A DNA stretch of 64,000 nucleotides, taken from the NCBI GenBank assembly GCA_035048495.1, contig CM068552.1, positions 28,584,154 to 28,648,153 on the forward strand, read 5' to 3'. This DNA is from Euptelea pleiosperma. Lineage: Eukaryota; Streptophyta; Magnoliopsida; Ranunculales; Eupteleaceae. Under the pieces are notes generated by a model. The model did not search any database, was not told the origin of the DNA, and worked only from the letters and a program-made list of their open reading frames with translations. Each line of letters starts with the position of its first letter. Position 1 is the stretch's first letter. Both the position numbers and the translations under genes were made by a program. This document shows positions 10,782-22,324 of the stretch, one piece after another.

Positions 10782-12600
10782 GCTCTATACTTGGCAAAAA
10801 GTTGTCAGAGAGGAACACTATCCTAAATGATGCACACCAAGCACAGATAATCCTATTCTAAGCAATGAGGATATATTTTAGGAATTATCTTTGTTAGTTT
10901 TGGGGCTAGAGTAGATTATGACAGTGGGCGGACCACTGGTGTATCTTTTAACCGCCGGACTAACTATTTTGCACTCAGAGGTTCTCACCAGGCTACACTC
11001 TTCAGAGCGAATCCTTTAGTACTAACTCTAGTTAACAACAAGGCAATCCGAAGCCTAGACAGACGTGCGGCACAATGGCTGACTTAAGTACGTCCCAGAC
11101 TAACCGGATTGGTCAAGTGGATAAGAAAAGTGTTCCCTCGGGTTAAGCTAGGGTTGGTGCGTGTTCCTAGTCCACACGTAACTAACCGCCGAATAGTCCA
11201 AGATGCCACGTCGAGCTCAGTGTACTTGAGTAGCAGGGACTTATGGGTGTGTTAGACAACAGGGACCCGCGCTCGTGGTCTTATTTCGATTGGATGTTAA
11301 GCGGGTTCGCTTTGCGTGGATTTTTCCTCGAACACCGGGCTAATTGGCTCTACTTCTTGATTCTTTTTAATATAGATGGATCCTGGGGATCAATATCAGC
11401 TGGAGTGATGAGGTGGGTGATGAAATCCCACCAGTTTCAATTTTGGAGCTGGGTTTGCTCGCTTAGAGTTGATTGATTAACGGCCACACCACGCAAGTCG
11501 AATAAGTTGTTGCTAGAAAACAAATAGACAAGCGGCAATGATGCACCCAATATGCTCTGTATCGCACTCAAGGCGAGGATAGAGACTTACCTCCCGTGGG
11601 CTACGCAACGGGGTCGCCTCCGTGGGTTAGAGAGGGGTATCCTAATGGGCTTGGGCCAAACTCCACCTCTTTGAGCTTTCGCTCTCTACCCACACTGGAT
11701 CGTGTTCCTGCAAAAAAGTTAGATCGCACGGTCTAGGTAGTCGGGATTCTATTTGGAAGATCTTTGCTTTTTTAGGGTTCACAGAACAAGCACTGGATTA
11801 AGGCAAGTTTTTGAATTAATTTCCAAGTTCGAGATGGGTTAAAATTTAGGAATTCCCAGATTGGAAAATACCTAGATTGGAAAGTTTTTCGAACGGTGGA
11901 GATCTTCCAAGAAAGATTTGATTGCGAGATCCCTTATAATTTTGGGAAATTTCCCAAAATTGAAATTCTGCTAGATTTGGGGTGTTTCCTTTTGTAGACT
12001 TTTCCAAATTCGGAAGATTTCTAAAGATAGAAATTCTTCTAAAGAGGAAACTTCTAAGAGGGAAAACCCTAATTAAGCAGAGTTTCAAGATTTTGGAATC
12101 TTTCTAAAAATCGCAAATCCTTGATTGGTGATTTGTAAAAATTTACAGAATATAAAACCCTAATTTTTTTGAATTTTGATTTTTTTAATTTTTTTGGTAA
12201 TTTCCACTTAATCTAGGGTTTCTAAAAAAACCCTAGAACAAGATCTAGCAGTTATATGGAAAGCAGTAAAATTCCTAAATTATTACAAATTGCACTCGGC
12301 CTTCCGAGGCATTAAAAATAGTAATTTAAAAACTACTAAAAATCACTAAAAACCAAAAATAGAAAGTTTCCCGAAAAGGTCGGGCTGTCCAAATTGAGCA
12401 GCTTTCCGATTTAGCAACTTTCCAATTCCGTCTTTACGTCCTTTTTCGCACTCCCGAACACCCGAGCGGCAATCACTATTGAGGATCCCAAGGATCACTC
12501 CTCATTCCAGGTAAATGGCCAGCGTCTTAAACAGTTCCATGAACTTGACGTATTATTCATTCAGACTTTTGAGATCGATCTAATCGATCCTCTCTATGTC
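10782..12600 (-). other. Probable gag leader of the element, noncoding
   Basis: About 1.8 kb upstream of gag on the minus strand, without a convincing ORF on either strand. Its position fits the long untranslated leader that Athila-type elements carry between primer site and gag. Polarity changes somewhere between here and about 12.9 kb, since the sequence further right reads as the plus-oriented 3' end. I could not place that junction. Confidence 0.5.
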
Positions 12601-14510
12601 GACTGATGATCGACTCAGTCTCCTGTGCTCCAACTTGGTTGGGGGTGCCTGTCACCCCCGTCATGTCTGGCTGAAGACGTAAAACTTAGCGCTTTCGGAA
12701 AGGCAATTCCGGTATTCCTAGAGTACATGAGTCTCATGCATTTGCTATTACTGTTAAATCTCTGGAAATGCAGGTACATTCATTCTTCCGATCATCAGGT
12801 ACCACACACTGTCGAGTTTCTGCCGACTTGGTAACATCCTTCCTGAATCTTTGCATCATCATCACTGATTTTTCATCATTTTATGTCCCGGTCATGAGCA
12901 CCGAGGACGGTGCTGTATTTTGGTTGGGGGTGGGTATTTACCAAAACTCATGTCTTCATATAAAAAAAAAAAAAAAAAAATTGTTGTTTTTGGGGTGATT
13001 TCCGATATTATCCAAAAGTTTTCTAGAATTTCAAAAAATGTGTCAAATACCCTGACTTTGATTAGCTGAAAACCTCCGTTAAGTCAGTATTGAGGATGTC
13101 AATTTTTGTTTAAAGTTAGCGTTGAGTCAATTCAAGCATGACTACAGCAGGTTTGAAAACTCAGAAAAACTCATATTCAGCACAATTGTACACTATCAAT
13201 ATCAGAGTCATCCTAAGTTTAGAAATTCTAGAGATCCTGTGAGAAGAATTGTGGAGACCTAACCTAGTGAGCTTTCGAGCCTTTAATCAATTCAGAGTGT
13301 TATACAACAATTCTGAGTCACAAGATGACTCACTATTCTTCATGCCCATAATATTCGTTGAGAGATCTCATTATCTTTTGCTTCGATCATAAAACTCGGA
13401 ACGACATCAAAATTGGATTACTACGACAGAACCTTCTCTATATCCAGTCAAGACAGTATACATGATAGTGCAAACCCTAGAAAATGATTTAGGCCATTTT
13501 TCTGAACCATTCAGCCTTTTTACTCACCTGAATTATACTTCACTAGAAACCCCTTGAGCCATTCTATAAAAGCCTTTTCTTTGCAAACCCATCAACCTAA
13601 AATCCAGTCCAGCTACGAAACATGACTGGCTACCCTTATTTTGAGATGGACAAAAGAATAACTGATGTGGGTGTACCGTGAAAAAGAAAAGTAAAGAAGA
13701 AGAATCAAAAGGAAAAGAAAGTGGTTCAAGCCAAAAATAAAATATAGAAAGAAAGTATGAAGAAGAGCTGAAAAGAAATGGAGCAGTCTCAGAAATATCA
13801 AGAAAAAGAGAAAAATACGAAAAAAGGAAAAAGAACCAGATAATGGTGTTACGTCGCAGGAAAAATGCAAGAAAATGGCAATATCCTCTCAAGATCTTTG
13901 AAATCCTGTATCCCTTTATCTCTCTACACCTGACCTAAGCCTCATTACAACCCAGGAAAGTCCTACTTGATTCTAGGATAGTATGATCATAAAATGTGGA
14001 GATTGGAGAAAGAGAAGCTATAGAGTTTGATCTGACGTTCCCGAGTGAAGTGGTATTCCAATCATGAGATCTTCTTCTGTTAAAGATGTCCTTCCTTCAA
14101 ATAATACATATGTGAGATCTTTGCTTTCATATATCAGCACATCTCCTCACATATAAATTGAGAGAAAAAAAAAGAAAACCCTTCTTGTGTGATTCTATTT
14201 TGAGTGCTAAACATGTGAGATTTGAGGTCGAGGCATAAAAACTTAGAGGTGATCTGAAAATCTTTACTGTCGGATGATGAGAATGTTGAGCACACACACA
14301 CGCAGAGTCTGACTATTCTGGGTCATGATTATCAGTCTGTAGTCTTGCCAAAACTCTCCAACTCTTCGCTAGCATGTAACTATTTTTGCATCCATTCAAT
14401 TATTTGATGAACGATGTTTTCCTTGAGCTAATATGAAAAAGTGTGCAGCATGTGCAGAGCCCTTTTAAGCTCATTTATTTCGCACTAATTGCCAAGGATT
14501 GGCAATATGC
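12601..14510 (+). other. 3' noncoding region of the element
   Basis: No conserved ORF. Two polypurine-tract-like stretches, TGGTTGGGGGT at 12637-12647 and TGGTTGGGGG at 12921-12930, resemble the true tract at 14511. A GAGGACGGTGCT-like stretch precedes the second, a common arrangement near the 3' end of plant gypsy elements. Repeated tracts suggest nested duplication or relic 3' ends. Confidence 0.45.
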
Positions 14511-14523
14511 TGGTTGGGGGTTG
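14511..14523 (+). other. Polypurine tract
   Basis: TGGTTGGGGGTTG lies directly against the 3' LTR start TGATATTCGC. Its position and G-richness fit the primer for plus-strand DNA synthesis and fix the plus polarity of this end of the element. Confidence 0.7.
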
Positions 14524-17500
14524 TGATATTCGCTCAAAAGTGCTTATTTTAAGCAATTATCCTTTTAGCATTATTACAGTCTCCTACGTTAAAATACTCT
14601 ATTTATCTACTTTTCTACGTAAGAGTCTCTTTTGTTGCGTAGAACACACTTTTCTGGATGAAATGGTATATTTGCATGCATTAAACACATTTTCGAAAGT
14701 TTAGGTATGAGACGTTATGATTGAGACTCATTACGCGTTTTTCACTATTGCAGGAAACCAAATCGGATGATTCTTGAAAATTGCGGACCGACAAGCGATC
14801 ACAGAAGGTCACTATCGAAGCTTAAAGAGCCAGCAAGTTATCATAGGAAAATACGGGACAAGTACATGCCATGCCTGAGGATAATAGAGTTGAACAAGGA
14901 ACCAACGAGCTGACTGGTCTGTGAAACAAGATAAAGATGACTGTAGGGAGTTCCATGCAAATAATGAAGATGGTGTTGCACGTGAGTTCCAAGGATCCAA
15001 TCAAGAAATTTCCCAAGACCTGGGAAGCATTGGTCGAGTCAGGAGACCACGGGCCATAGGGTGACCAAGTCAATGGCTAGCTAGATCATGAAGAGACAAA
15101 CATGGTTCAAACAAAGATGATCAAAGAGATTGATTCAAGATGAGGGGTCACGGTTTTAAAAATACATGGAAAGTTGGCCTGTGAACATGATAAGACAGGT
15201 CAGATGGTTCTGACTGTCTGATTGAGTTGAACAGCTAGATATTGTCGAATCAGGGACAAGACGGAGCTAGATGCATGGACCAATGATTATTGTTAGAAAA
15301 TTGGTCTAAACAATTCCCAAAATGGTGGTTGCATTTGCAATAAACCACCACATGTGTGGCAAAGATGTAGCAAGCGTGTTCCATTCCAGAGAAGTAGGAA
15401 AGAGAGTAGTTTGGCTAACAAGAAGTGATGACATGTGAGGTGGCAGCATGTAGCATGCTATGGACCATCACATGGGATAATATCTTGCCTAATTGAGAAG
15501 AGGGCTGTAGCATGGTCCACCAAATAGTGACTATCCTCCCTTGGAAGTTTTGATAAGGTGAATCTCGCCTTATTGGGGAGAGTTAAGTTGGACCAAGAAA
15601 GGAAAAGTAGAGGACTATCTTCCCTTGGAAGTTTTGATAAGGTGCATCTCGCCTTATGGGGGAGAGGGCAAGTTGGACCAAGAAGGGAAAAGTAGGGACC
15701 AAACCCTAATGAGGATGGTCTCATCCTTAATATAAATAGAAAAGAAAGAGGAGAAGAGGTCGGCTCTTCATTCTCGACGTTCTCTCTTCATCTCTCCCCC
15801 CATGCTCTTCTTCCCCAAGCCGTTACAGCCCCTCTTCACTATCAATCGATCCATCTCCAAGACCGCCCAGTAACTTCTTCACGTTGCTGCCCTTTGCACG
15901 ATCTTCAGTGTTGCCATCCTTCTCCTCAACCTGCATGCACATCTCTGTTTTCATTGGTGAAACCAGCAACATACTGCTGCAACGCCAACCGTTCCAACAC
16001 TATCCACCCACCTCTTGACCTCCCTTCCTCATCTCTCCATCGTCCATTATTGCAACCCGTCTCCAGCCCCTCAAAGAAGAAAAAAAAAAAAAGGGAAGAG
16101 AAGAGAGGAAAGGGAGGCGTGACCTTACCTGGTTGGCGCGTCTCCACCCTGTAAGTGTACTGCCACCCTGTAAGTGTACCGCCCAACATCCATTCCACAA
16201 CCCAGCAAAGTTGCTCCTCCATCTTTCACAATTTGCTACTCTTCATCACCAACTCTCCCTCTCTCTATTCATTCACCTAGCCACCCCATTGATCACAAAA
16301 AAAAAAAAAAAAAAAAAAAATTTTCAAGATCACCGGAGTTGCAGGTTGCAACTCCGGCAACCTCCATTAACTCCGGCCACCTGTTGCTGATCACCTACCT
16401 CTTCCCCCTCTCGCTAGCAACCACCACGAAGACCACTCTCGTAGCCATTTTCTCTTCCTCTCCACGGTGCTGCTGCACCGCCTGAAACTCCTTCACCATT
16501 CTCCACGCCACTGCCTCCACCTGTACTAGCAGCAACCGCCCCCATCCCCTTTTGCACTCAACGCTGCTATCACGGCCTGCAAGTTACAGGCCGCTAAACC
16601 CTTTACCACTATCCTCTCCCAACAAGGGTGCAGACCGCCAGTCACCTCTGCATTCTCCACCGCCACCTTCTTCTCCCTTTCAGCCGTTCTCACAATCCCC
16701 ACAACCTGTAACTTTGCCACTGCAACCCCCATTCAACTTGCAGCCCCTCGTCCTCCTCTGGTTGGCCTGCACACATGTGCTGTCCCTCTTAAAAGCGCTC
16801 CGTTACCATGGCCAGTGATCAATCCCAAATGGTCTCACCTTCAAAACGATAGGTGAATCTATTCTCTCGGACGGTACAGCAATAGCATTTCCTACCACGG
16901 ACTGGTGTGCTCCTCCGTAACGAGTTCCACCATCGATTTAACTTACAGGCGCAACACCATTGCCGCCTTCCCTTGCTGCCCAAATTAGCAAGTACACACA
17001 TGCACATGCATGCACTCTTCTCACGGCGGATCATCTCCTTGACCGGGTCCACATTCTTCATTCATTGGCCAATCAATTCCGGTAAGTATGCTAAAGGTAA
17101 ACCCTCGACTTTCCCCCTCTAGTTTTCTCTCTCTAAAATGGCTTTCTCTCCCTATATTAGGAACCAATTTCTCTCTCTAGATGCATCTACCTATTTTCTC
17201 TCTACTTTTTCCCTCATTAGCTAGTTTTTAAATGTTTCAATTATTTCATGCGAGTTCAATTCAAGCATTGTAATTTGGATTTTTAGATTAATGGAATAAA
17301 TTAGCAGTATTTGTTTTTATGTTGATATTTTTATTGTTAGTGGCTAGTTCTCTCCAAAAAGATGTGTTCTAAAAATTACTTTTATCCACCATTCTCATCT
17401 CTCCAAAAATTTCTGAGAAAAATTCGTCATTTCATGTTCACTGCTTGCACAAACTAACCCCGAGTGCGGATCGACATCCAACACGAATCCCTATACAAAG

Positions 17501-17598
17501 CCTGTAATTTTGCAGGAATTTTCAGGCTCGGATCAAATTACAAATCTTGTTGATTCTAGGGTTTCCGTAACCAACGACGCGGAAAAATCCTATTTTCA
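14524..17598 (+). repeat. 3' LTR of the Athila-like element, complete
   Basis: 3075 bp, TGATATTCGC to CCTATTTTCA, followed by the target duplication TCAAC (17599-17603). Compared with the 5' LTR it has a complete 3' end, a few extra bases in its A-runs and scattered substitutions. It carries the same 84-bp duplication (15530-15697), TATAAATA (15731-15738) and hairpin (16333-16357). Confidence 0.93.
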
Positions 17599-18490
17599 TC
17601 AACCATAGAAACCGACTCTACTCCCCAGTGCATACCCCCTGAACATGAAGACTCCCCTCCTCACCCTTGTTAGAGACAACCAATCCCCTCACTCTACCTT
17701 CTCTCACCCCATCACTCTGATTTTCCTTTGTACAACAACTGTTATCGAATCCAAAACCACTAACCCCATCTAATTGGGCCTGTGACCCATTTATCTCTAC
17801 TGAAAACATCTCAGATTCCCTACTCTCAATACCCACTAACCCTTCCCTACTAATACCCGAATCCCAAGCCCCAAAGTGAATCCCTTGGAATTTGTTAGAC
17901 TCTACACACCATGACCCATCCCCAAGTCAACCATGATTTGACACGTCCAGGCCCACCTCTATTCCATTCCCAAAGCCCATGTTGCCGTTAAGTCCGTTAG
18001 GATCCTTACTAGAATTAGAATTTTTATCCTTTCCATTCTCGTCATATTCTGGATCTTCCTCATCAATGCTATGGATACCCACGTGGCCCTTTCCTTTAGC
18101 TTTCAGTTTATGCCTTCCTTCAACATCTCTTCATGCACGCCTTTCTTGGTAACATCTTCATTTCCCTCGAGTGGTTCTTTCCTTTTCCAACTTCTAATTC
18201 AAATTCTCATGCCTATTTTGATTTTCACCTTCAATATTCTCAACTGTCACTTTGCCAATCGTATGGCCATCAACACATCTAATGTTACCCTCCTTTGTGC
18301 TTGCGATAAGCTTGGCGTATGATTTTTGATCAAAAAATATGTTCCCCCTAATACGCTGATATGTATCATCCCTAACGTCCATCCCATCGCCATTACAAGA
18401 CCTTCGAAGCTCACCCTTTTTCAATTCTAACCAATATTTTAACATGTGAACAATCTCTATTTTAACTTTATAAAAAACAATCTATCATGA
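17599..18490 (-). mobile_element. 5' part of the interrupted LINE (ORF1 region)
   Basis: Continues the minus-strand LINE on the right side of the LTR element, starting with the second TCAAC copy. Two ORFs in different frames (18445-18194 and 17836-17618) are rich in Glu, Lys, Ser and Asn, as plant LINE ORF1 proteins often are. No zinc knuckle is visible. The exact 5' end, near 18490-18560, is not defined. Confidence 0.6.
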
Positions 18491-18689
18491 ACCAACACTC
18501 CCCTAGGAACCTAGAATTCTCCTCCTCTCACTTTGATCCTTGCCTTGCTAACATTTAACAATGTGACTTGGGTGTGTGAAGTATAAGATCTGTTAGCACA
18601 ATGCATGACACTATATCAATGGTAAGATAGTTTAGAATTTTTTTATCGATCAAAATTTCATGAATATAATGATGCTACAATCTAATTAA

Positions 18690-19600
18690 GTTTATTTTAT
18701 TTTAATTTATCAGCCATGCCTACCAAATGTTAGCTGAAAGACATTTTGATTTAAAAATTGGAATAGTTAGTGCTCAAGCCATCAGTGTGTCTATGAAAGA
18801 CAGACAGTTTGTAGAACTTTTTACTATAATACATATGCGGCGGTTTACAATGAAAGGAAGACTTTGTTTATTCCCTTAAACAGTGAGTAATTCTCTTTTC
18901 GATTGTCATTGGACCTGATAATTAATAACTTGTTGAATGTCTTGCTAATAACTTGATTGATGCCTATACATAGGCAACATTAGATTTTGATTGTTGTCGG
19001 CTTATTATCGATGAGAATCTATTGGCTCGACTCGTTAAATTAATAATGTAATTTTATTACCTATTAAAGCCAATATCAAAATATAAGTTAATCTTAAATT
19101 AGTAAATTAAGTAATATTTATATAACAGATTGATTTGTTTCAATTTCTTTTTTGTAGGGCCTTCAAAGAATTAGAAGGCTATATGGGCCATAAATTGAAG
19201 AAGAAAGAACCAAGATAGAAGGTAGTTAAAGTAATTAAAATCTTATATACTAGTACTTGCAGTTTTGTATTGGTTGAAAGTTAATTTTTTTGTTTAATTA
19301 ATGAATTACATGTTTGTACGTAGTGCCCGAAACAAGGAGATAGTAAATCTTGTGGCTGTTTTGTGATGAGGTACATGAGGAACCTCATTAGCGATCATCA
19401 TGAGACAATTTACGTTCTTGATGTGTCTTAATAAGTAAAATCAATTTATTAATTATCTCCACATATTCTTCTGATTAACTAGCTCAAAATTTTGAAATCA
19501 AAAGCTTAATACACCCTTGAAGAGCTTACAGATTGTAAAACTGAATGGATTAAACTCTTCCAAGAAAATTATGGAAGTATATATTAACATTGATCGTTTG
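18690..19600 (+). pseudogene. Ulp1-like C48 peptidase relic of a transposon
   Basis: Three decayed exon-like blocks. One near 19160-19215 reads LQRIRRLYGP before a stop. The clearest, 19324-19431, follows an AG acceptor and encodes CPKQGDSKSCGCFVMRYMRN, then a stop. It matches the Ulp1/SENP signature around the catalytic Gln and Cys (Q-x5-6-CG-F-V-RYM). A third, 19510-19590, reads TLEELTDCKTEWIKLF, like the C-terminal ELxxVRxEW end of these proteins in plant transposons. The catalytic His and Asp were not found. Such Ulp1 genes travel in plant CACTA and Mutator-like elements, and a CACTA end lies at 20398. The stops mean it is dead. Confidence 0.6.
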
Positions 19601-20189
19601 TCATCATTTCTTTTTTCTCCAAGTTAAAATGCATTTTTGACCTCTAACTAATTATTTTCCTTGATTTTTTTTATTGTTGCAGACTATTAGCCATTTTCTG
19701 GGAAAGCTACTATCTTCTTTTAAATCTATATAACCCTAGCCATAGTTTGGCACTTATTTAGGACTAATTCTAGTCATTTTTTACCATTAATAATGAAATA
19801 TGGTAAATCTATTTTAGTATGCTCTATGTGTGGTCAATTGTGAAGTTGGCATATACCTGTTGAGGACATTTGTGGCTCCCTCTTTAAAAGTGACAGTTCT
19901 GGGCGAATGCATGATGTTATTGTGTTTTCCTTACATGTTATTATTTTTATTTTTCCTTTCTTCTTGTATGGTCCTTTGGAGCTCTTCAAGAGGGTTTTGT
20001 GGATTTCCAGTTGATGTATGGATTGGTGGGTATGGATATGAGTGAATCTGAGCATTGTCATTGGTTGTATCATTGGGAATGAAAGGGCTTTCTTCCTTAA
20101 TTATTCATGTACCAAACCAGCAATGTGTATGAATGTGATTTTTAATTTTAATTTTTAATGGTGCGTGAATGTGCATATGCACTACAGGT

Positions 20190-20398
20190 GTGCCAGGGGA
20201 TATAGACAACATAGCAGAAACAGGCAAGTCTTCCAAAAAACATAAATAACATATAGTGTCGATCGATTTTTCCAAAAAATGACGCTATAGGTGCTTACCT
20301 ACTCCGTACTTTTAGCATCACTCGGAGTCGTGCTTTTTAGGGACAAGAAAACCGACGCTATAGGTCTATGGCGTGGGTGGGTTCTTTTTCTAGTAGTG
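20190..20398 (+). mobile_element. CACTA (EnSpm) right terminus
   Basis: Ends TTCTTTTTCTAGTAGTG at 20398, the reverse complement of a CACTACTAGAAAAA terminal repeat. Inside are repeated GACGCTATAG motifs, the subterminal repeats expected of CACTA elements. The matching left end was not found. The Ulp1 relic at 19324 may belong to the same element. Confidence 0.65.
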
Positions 20399-20699
20399 AT
20401 TTGTGTCAACTTTCGTGACAGTTAATCCCCAAAATACCCTTCTTGAAAGCCATTTACTAGGATTGCATATTTACAATCCTTAGTATGGAGCTATAAAATA
20501 TCAGGTTTTAATAGGGTGACGTCCCATTAATCAGGACCACATGGTGGGTCCACGCCACTTTTAAGTAACATCTAGTTTTAAGACAAGTGGATCACGTATA
20601 CACTTCTAAAATTTGTCTTCAAACGATCAATGGTGGACCCCGCCTCGCAATAATGTGGATACGAGGCTTATGAGCCACGGAGATGGATGGTCAAGCAAG

Positions 20700-20760
20700 G
20701 ACATTGTACGAGAAGATTACACAAAAAAAAACAAAAAAAACAAAAAAGACATTGTACGAG
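20700..20760 (+). repeat. Short A-rich insertion with 13-bp direct repeats
   Basis: GACATTGTACGAG occurs at 20700-20712 and 20748-20760. The 35 bp between consist of AAGATTACAC and an A-rich run. This is the footprint of a severely truncated retrotransposed poly(A) tail, 128 bp before the first UGT start. It is not at the equivalent place before the second UGT. Confidence 0.5.
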
Positions 20761-20887
20761 ACGTCTTTTTTAGAAGTGTGTCTGTAATATCTCTCTCACT
20801 CGCTCTTCATACTTGATAGTTTTAGATTAGTTGTTACTTGCACCTGCACGGAGTCTGCTTCTCTTTCTCTGGGAACAAAAAATCAGA

Positions 20888-22324
20888 ATGGATTCGGAAT
20901 TAGCTCATCAACTTCACATGTTTTTCCTACCATTCATGTCTCCAAGCCACATGATCCCCATGGTAGACATGGCCAGACTATTTGCTGTTCCAGGGGTTAA
21001 GGTTACCATAATCACCACCCCTCTAAACGTCCCCCTCTTCCAGAACGCCATCGATCGAGATATCAAGTCCGGCCGCCAAATCGGACTTCAGATACTCCGA
21101 TTCCCATCTGTAGAGGCTGGGCTACCGGAAGGATGCGAGAGTTTAAACTCCATCCCTTCTCCAGAAATGTCTATAAACTTCTTCAAAGCGATTGACATGC
21201 TCCAACAACCGTTCAATCAACTCCTCAGTGAACACCTCCCCCATTGCATCGTATCTGACGTGCTCTTCGCTTGGACGTCTGATCTTGCGGCCAAGTTCAA
21301 AATACCCAGGCTCGTATACCATGGGACATGCGTTTTCTCTCTCTGCATTTCGCGTGCCTTGAGTCGTTATGCACCTCACGAGAACGTCTCATCGGATAAT
21401 GAGGCTTTTGTTGTCCCTGGCCTTCCGGATGACATAGAGTTGACGAGGTCCCAACTTCCCGATTTTGCTAAAAACAAGAGTTGGTTTAGTGAGTTCTTAC
21501 AACGAGTCAGCGAGTCAGAACGAAGGAGCTATGGGGCCGTTGTGAATAGCTTCTATGAGATGGAACCGGCTTATGTGGAACACTTCAGGATGGCCTTTGG
21601 ATCGAAGGCGTGGCATGTAGGTCCTGTGTCGCTTTGCAGCAGAGACACCACTTATAAGGCCGAGAGGAGGAACAAAGCCTCCATTGATGAACATGACTGT
21701 TTGAGTTGGCTAGACTCTAAGAAACCCAACTCAGTTCTCTACATATGTTTTGGGAGTATGGCTAGATTCAGTAATGCACAGCTGAGGGAGATTGCAACCG
21801 CTCTCGAAGCTTTGGCCTACCCATTCATTTGGGTTGTCAGGAAAGTTGATAAATCGTCGGAAGGGTTTGAGGAGAGGATGGAAGGGAAGGGTCTGATAAT
21901 AAGGGATTGGGCACCTCAGGTCCTGATCCTTGAGCATCCAGCCATCGGAGGATTCGTGACTCACTGTGGTTGGAACTCGTTACTGGAAGGCATTAGCTCA
22001 GGCGTGCCCATGATTACTTGGCCACAATTTGCGGAGCAGTTCTATAATGAGAAGCTTGTCACTAGGGTTCTGAGAACCGGAGTTGGAGTGGGGATTAATG
22101 TTCTAATCCATTGGACAAAAGAAGAGAGGCCTTTGGTGAAGAGGGAGCAGATAGAGAAGGCGGTGAATCGACTAATGGACAGTGGAGATGAAGGACAGGA
22201 GATGAGAAACCGAGCGAGGGAACTCGGAGAGATGGCCAAGAGGAGTGTGGAAGTAGGTGGCTCTTCTTACGCTGATTTGACTGCTCTGGTCGAGGAGCTT
22301 AGGCTGATGAAGGTAAAGAGCTAG
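20888..22324 (+). CDS. UDP-glycosyltransferase, UGT73 type (copy 1)
   Basis: A cytosolic family-1 enzyme that moves a sugar, probably glucose, from UDP-sugar to a small lipophilic acceptor. UGT73 relatives use flavonoids, coumarins, triterpenoids or steroids; the substrate cannot be told here. It is 478 residues, intronless. The catalytic base is His21 in SPSHMIP (most relatives have GHMIP) and the partner Asp124 is in SDVLFAW. The UGT73-type GLPEGCES motif is at 79-85. The PSPG sugar-donor box spans 341-384, with HCGWNSLLEG and final Gln384, as in glucose-using enzymes. The start is the Met aligned with copy 2; 19 in-frame codons upstream are not conserved. AATAAA is at 22460-22465. Copy 2 lies 8.7 kb downstream and is about 85% identical. 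The ORF is undamaged. Confidence 0.95.
   Translation: MDSELAHQLHMFFLPFMSPSHMIPMVDMARLFAVPGVKVTIITTPLNVPLFQNAIDRDIKSGRQIGLQILRFPSVEAGLPEGCESLNSIPSPEMSINFFKAIDMLQQPFNQLLSEHLPHCIVSDVLFAWTSDLAAKFKIPRLVYHGTCVFSLCISRALSRYAPHENVSSDNEAFVVPGLPDDIELTRSQLPDFAKNKSWFSEFLQRVSESERRSYGAVVNSFYEMEPAYVEHFRMAFGSKAWHVGPVSLCSRDTTYKAERRNKASIDEHDCLSWLDSKKPNSVLYICFGSMARFSNAQLREIATALEALAYPFIWVVRKVDKSSEGFEERMEGKGLIIRDWAPQVLILEHPAIGGFVTHCGWNSLLEGISSGVPMITWPQFAEQFYNEKLVTRVLRTGVGVGINVLIHWTKEERPLVKREQIEKAVNRLMDSGDEGQEMRNRARELGEMAKRSVEVGGSSYADLTALVEELRLMKVKS

Larger units (their letters stand above)
5211..17598 (+). mobile_element. Athila-like Ty3/gypsy element, rearranged, without pol
   Basis: Direct LTRs (5211-8273 and 14524-17598) bound 6.25 kb of internal sequence. 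The whole is flanked by the perfect target duplication TCAAC (5206-5210 and 17599-17603) inside the LINE. Assignment to the Athila/Tat side of Ty3/gypsy rests on very long LTRs, a tRNA-Asp primer-binding site, and a gag with LPTFRGLPREDP and FPFSLKD motifs. The internal order is abnormal: 5' LTR, inverted primer-binding site, inverted partial LTR, inverted gag and leader, then a plus-oriented 3' region, polypurine tract and 3' LTR. No protease, reverse transcriptase, RNase H or integrase motif is seen, so it was mobilised in trans. The two LTRs differ mainly by scattered substitutions, several clustered in the first 200 bp, so the insertion is fairly recent. Confidence 0.9.

Noticed and set aside
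13533..13892. 119-residue hydrophobic ORF on the minus strand, possible membrane protein
   Set aside because: Phe/Ser/Leu-rich translation of an A/G-rich tract within the 3' noncoding part of the LTR element; a second frame is also open over the same bases.
20831..20887. Upstream in-frame extension of UGT copy 1 (19 codons)
   Set aside because: Not conserved with copy 2, whose own extension is different; both align from the Met at 20888 and 30997.
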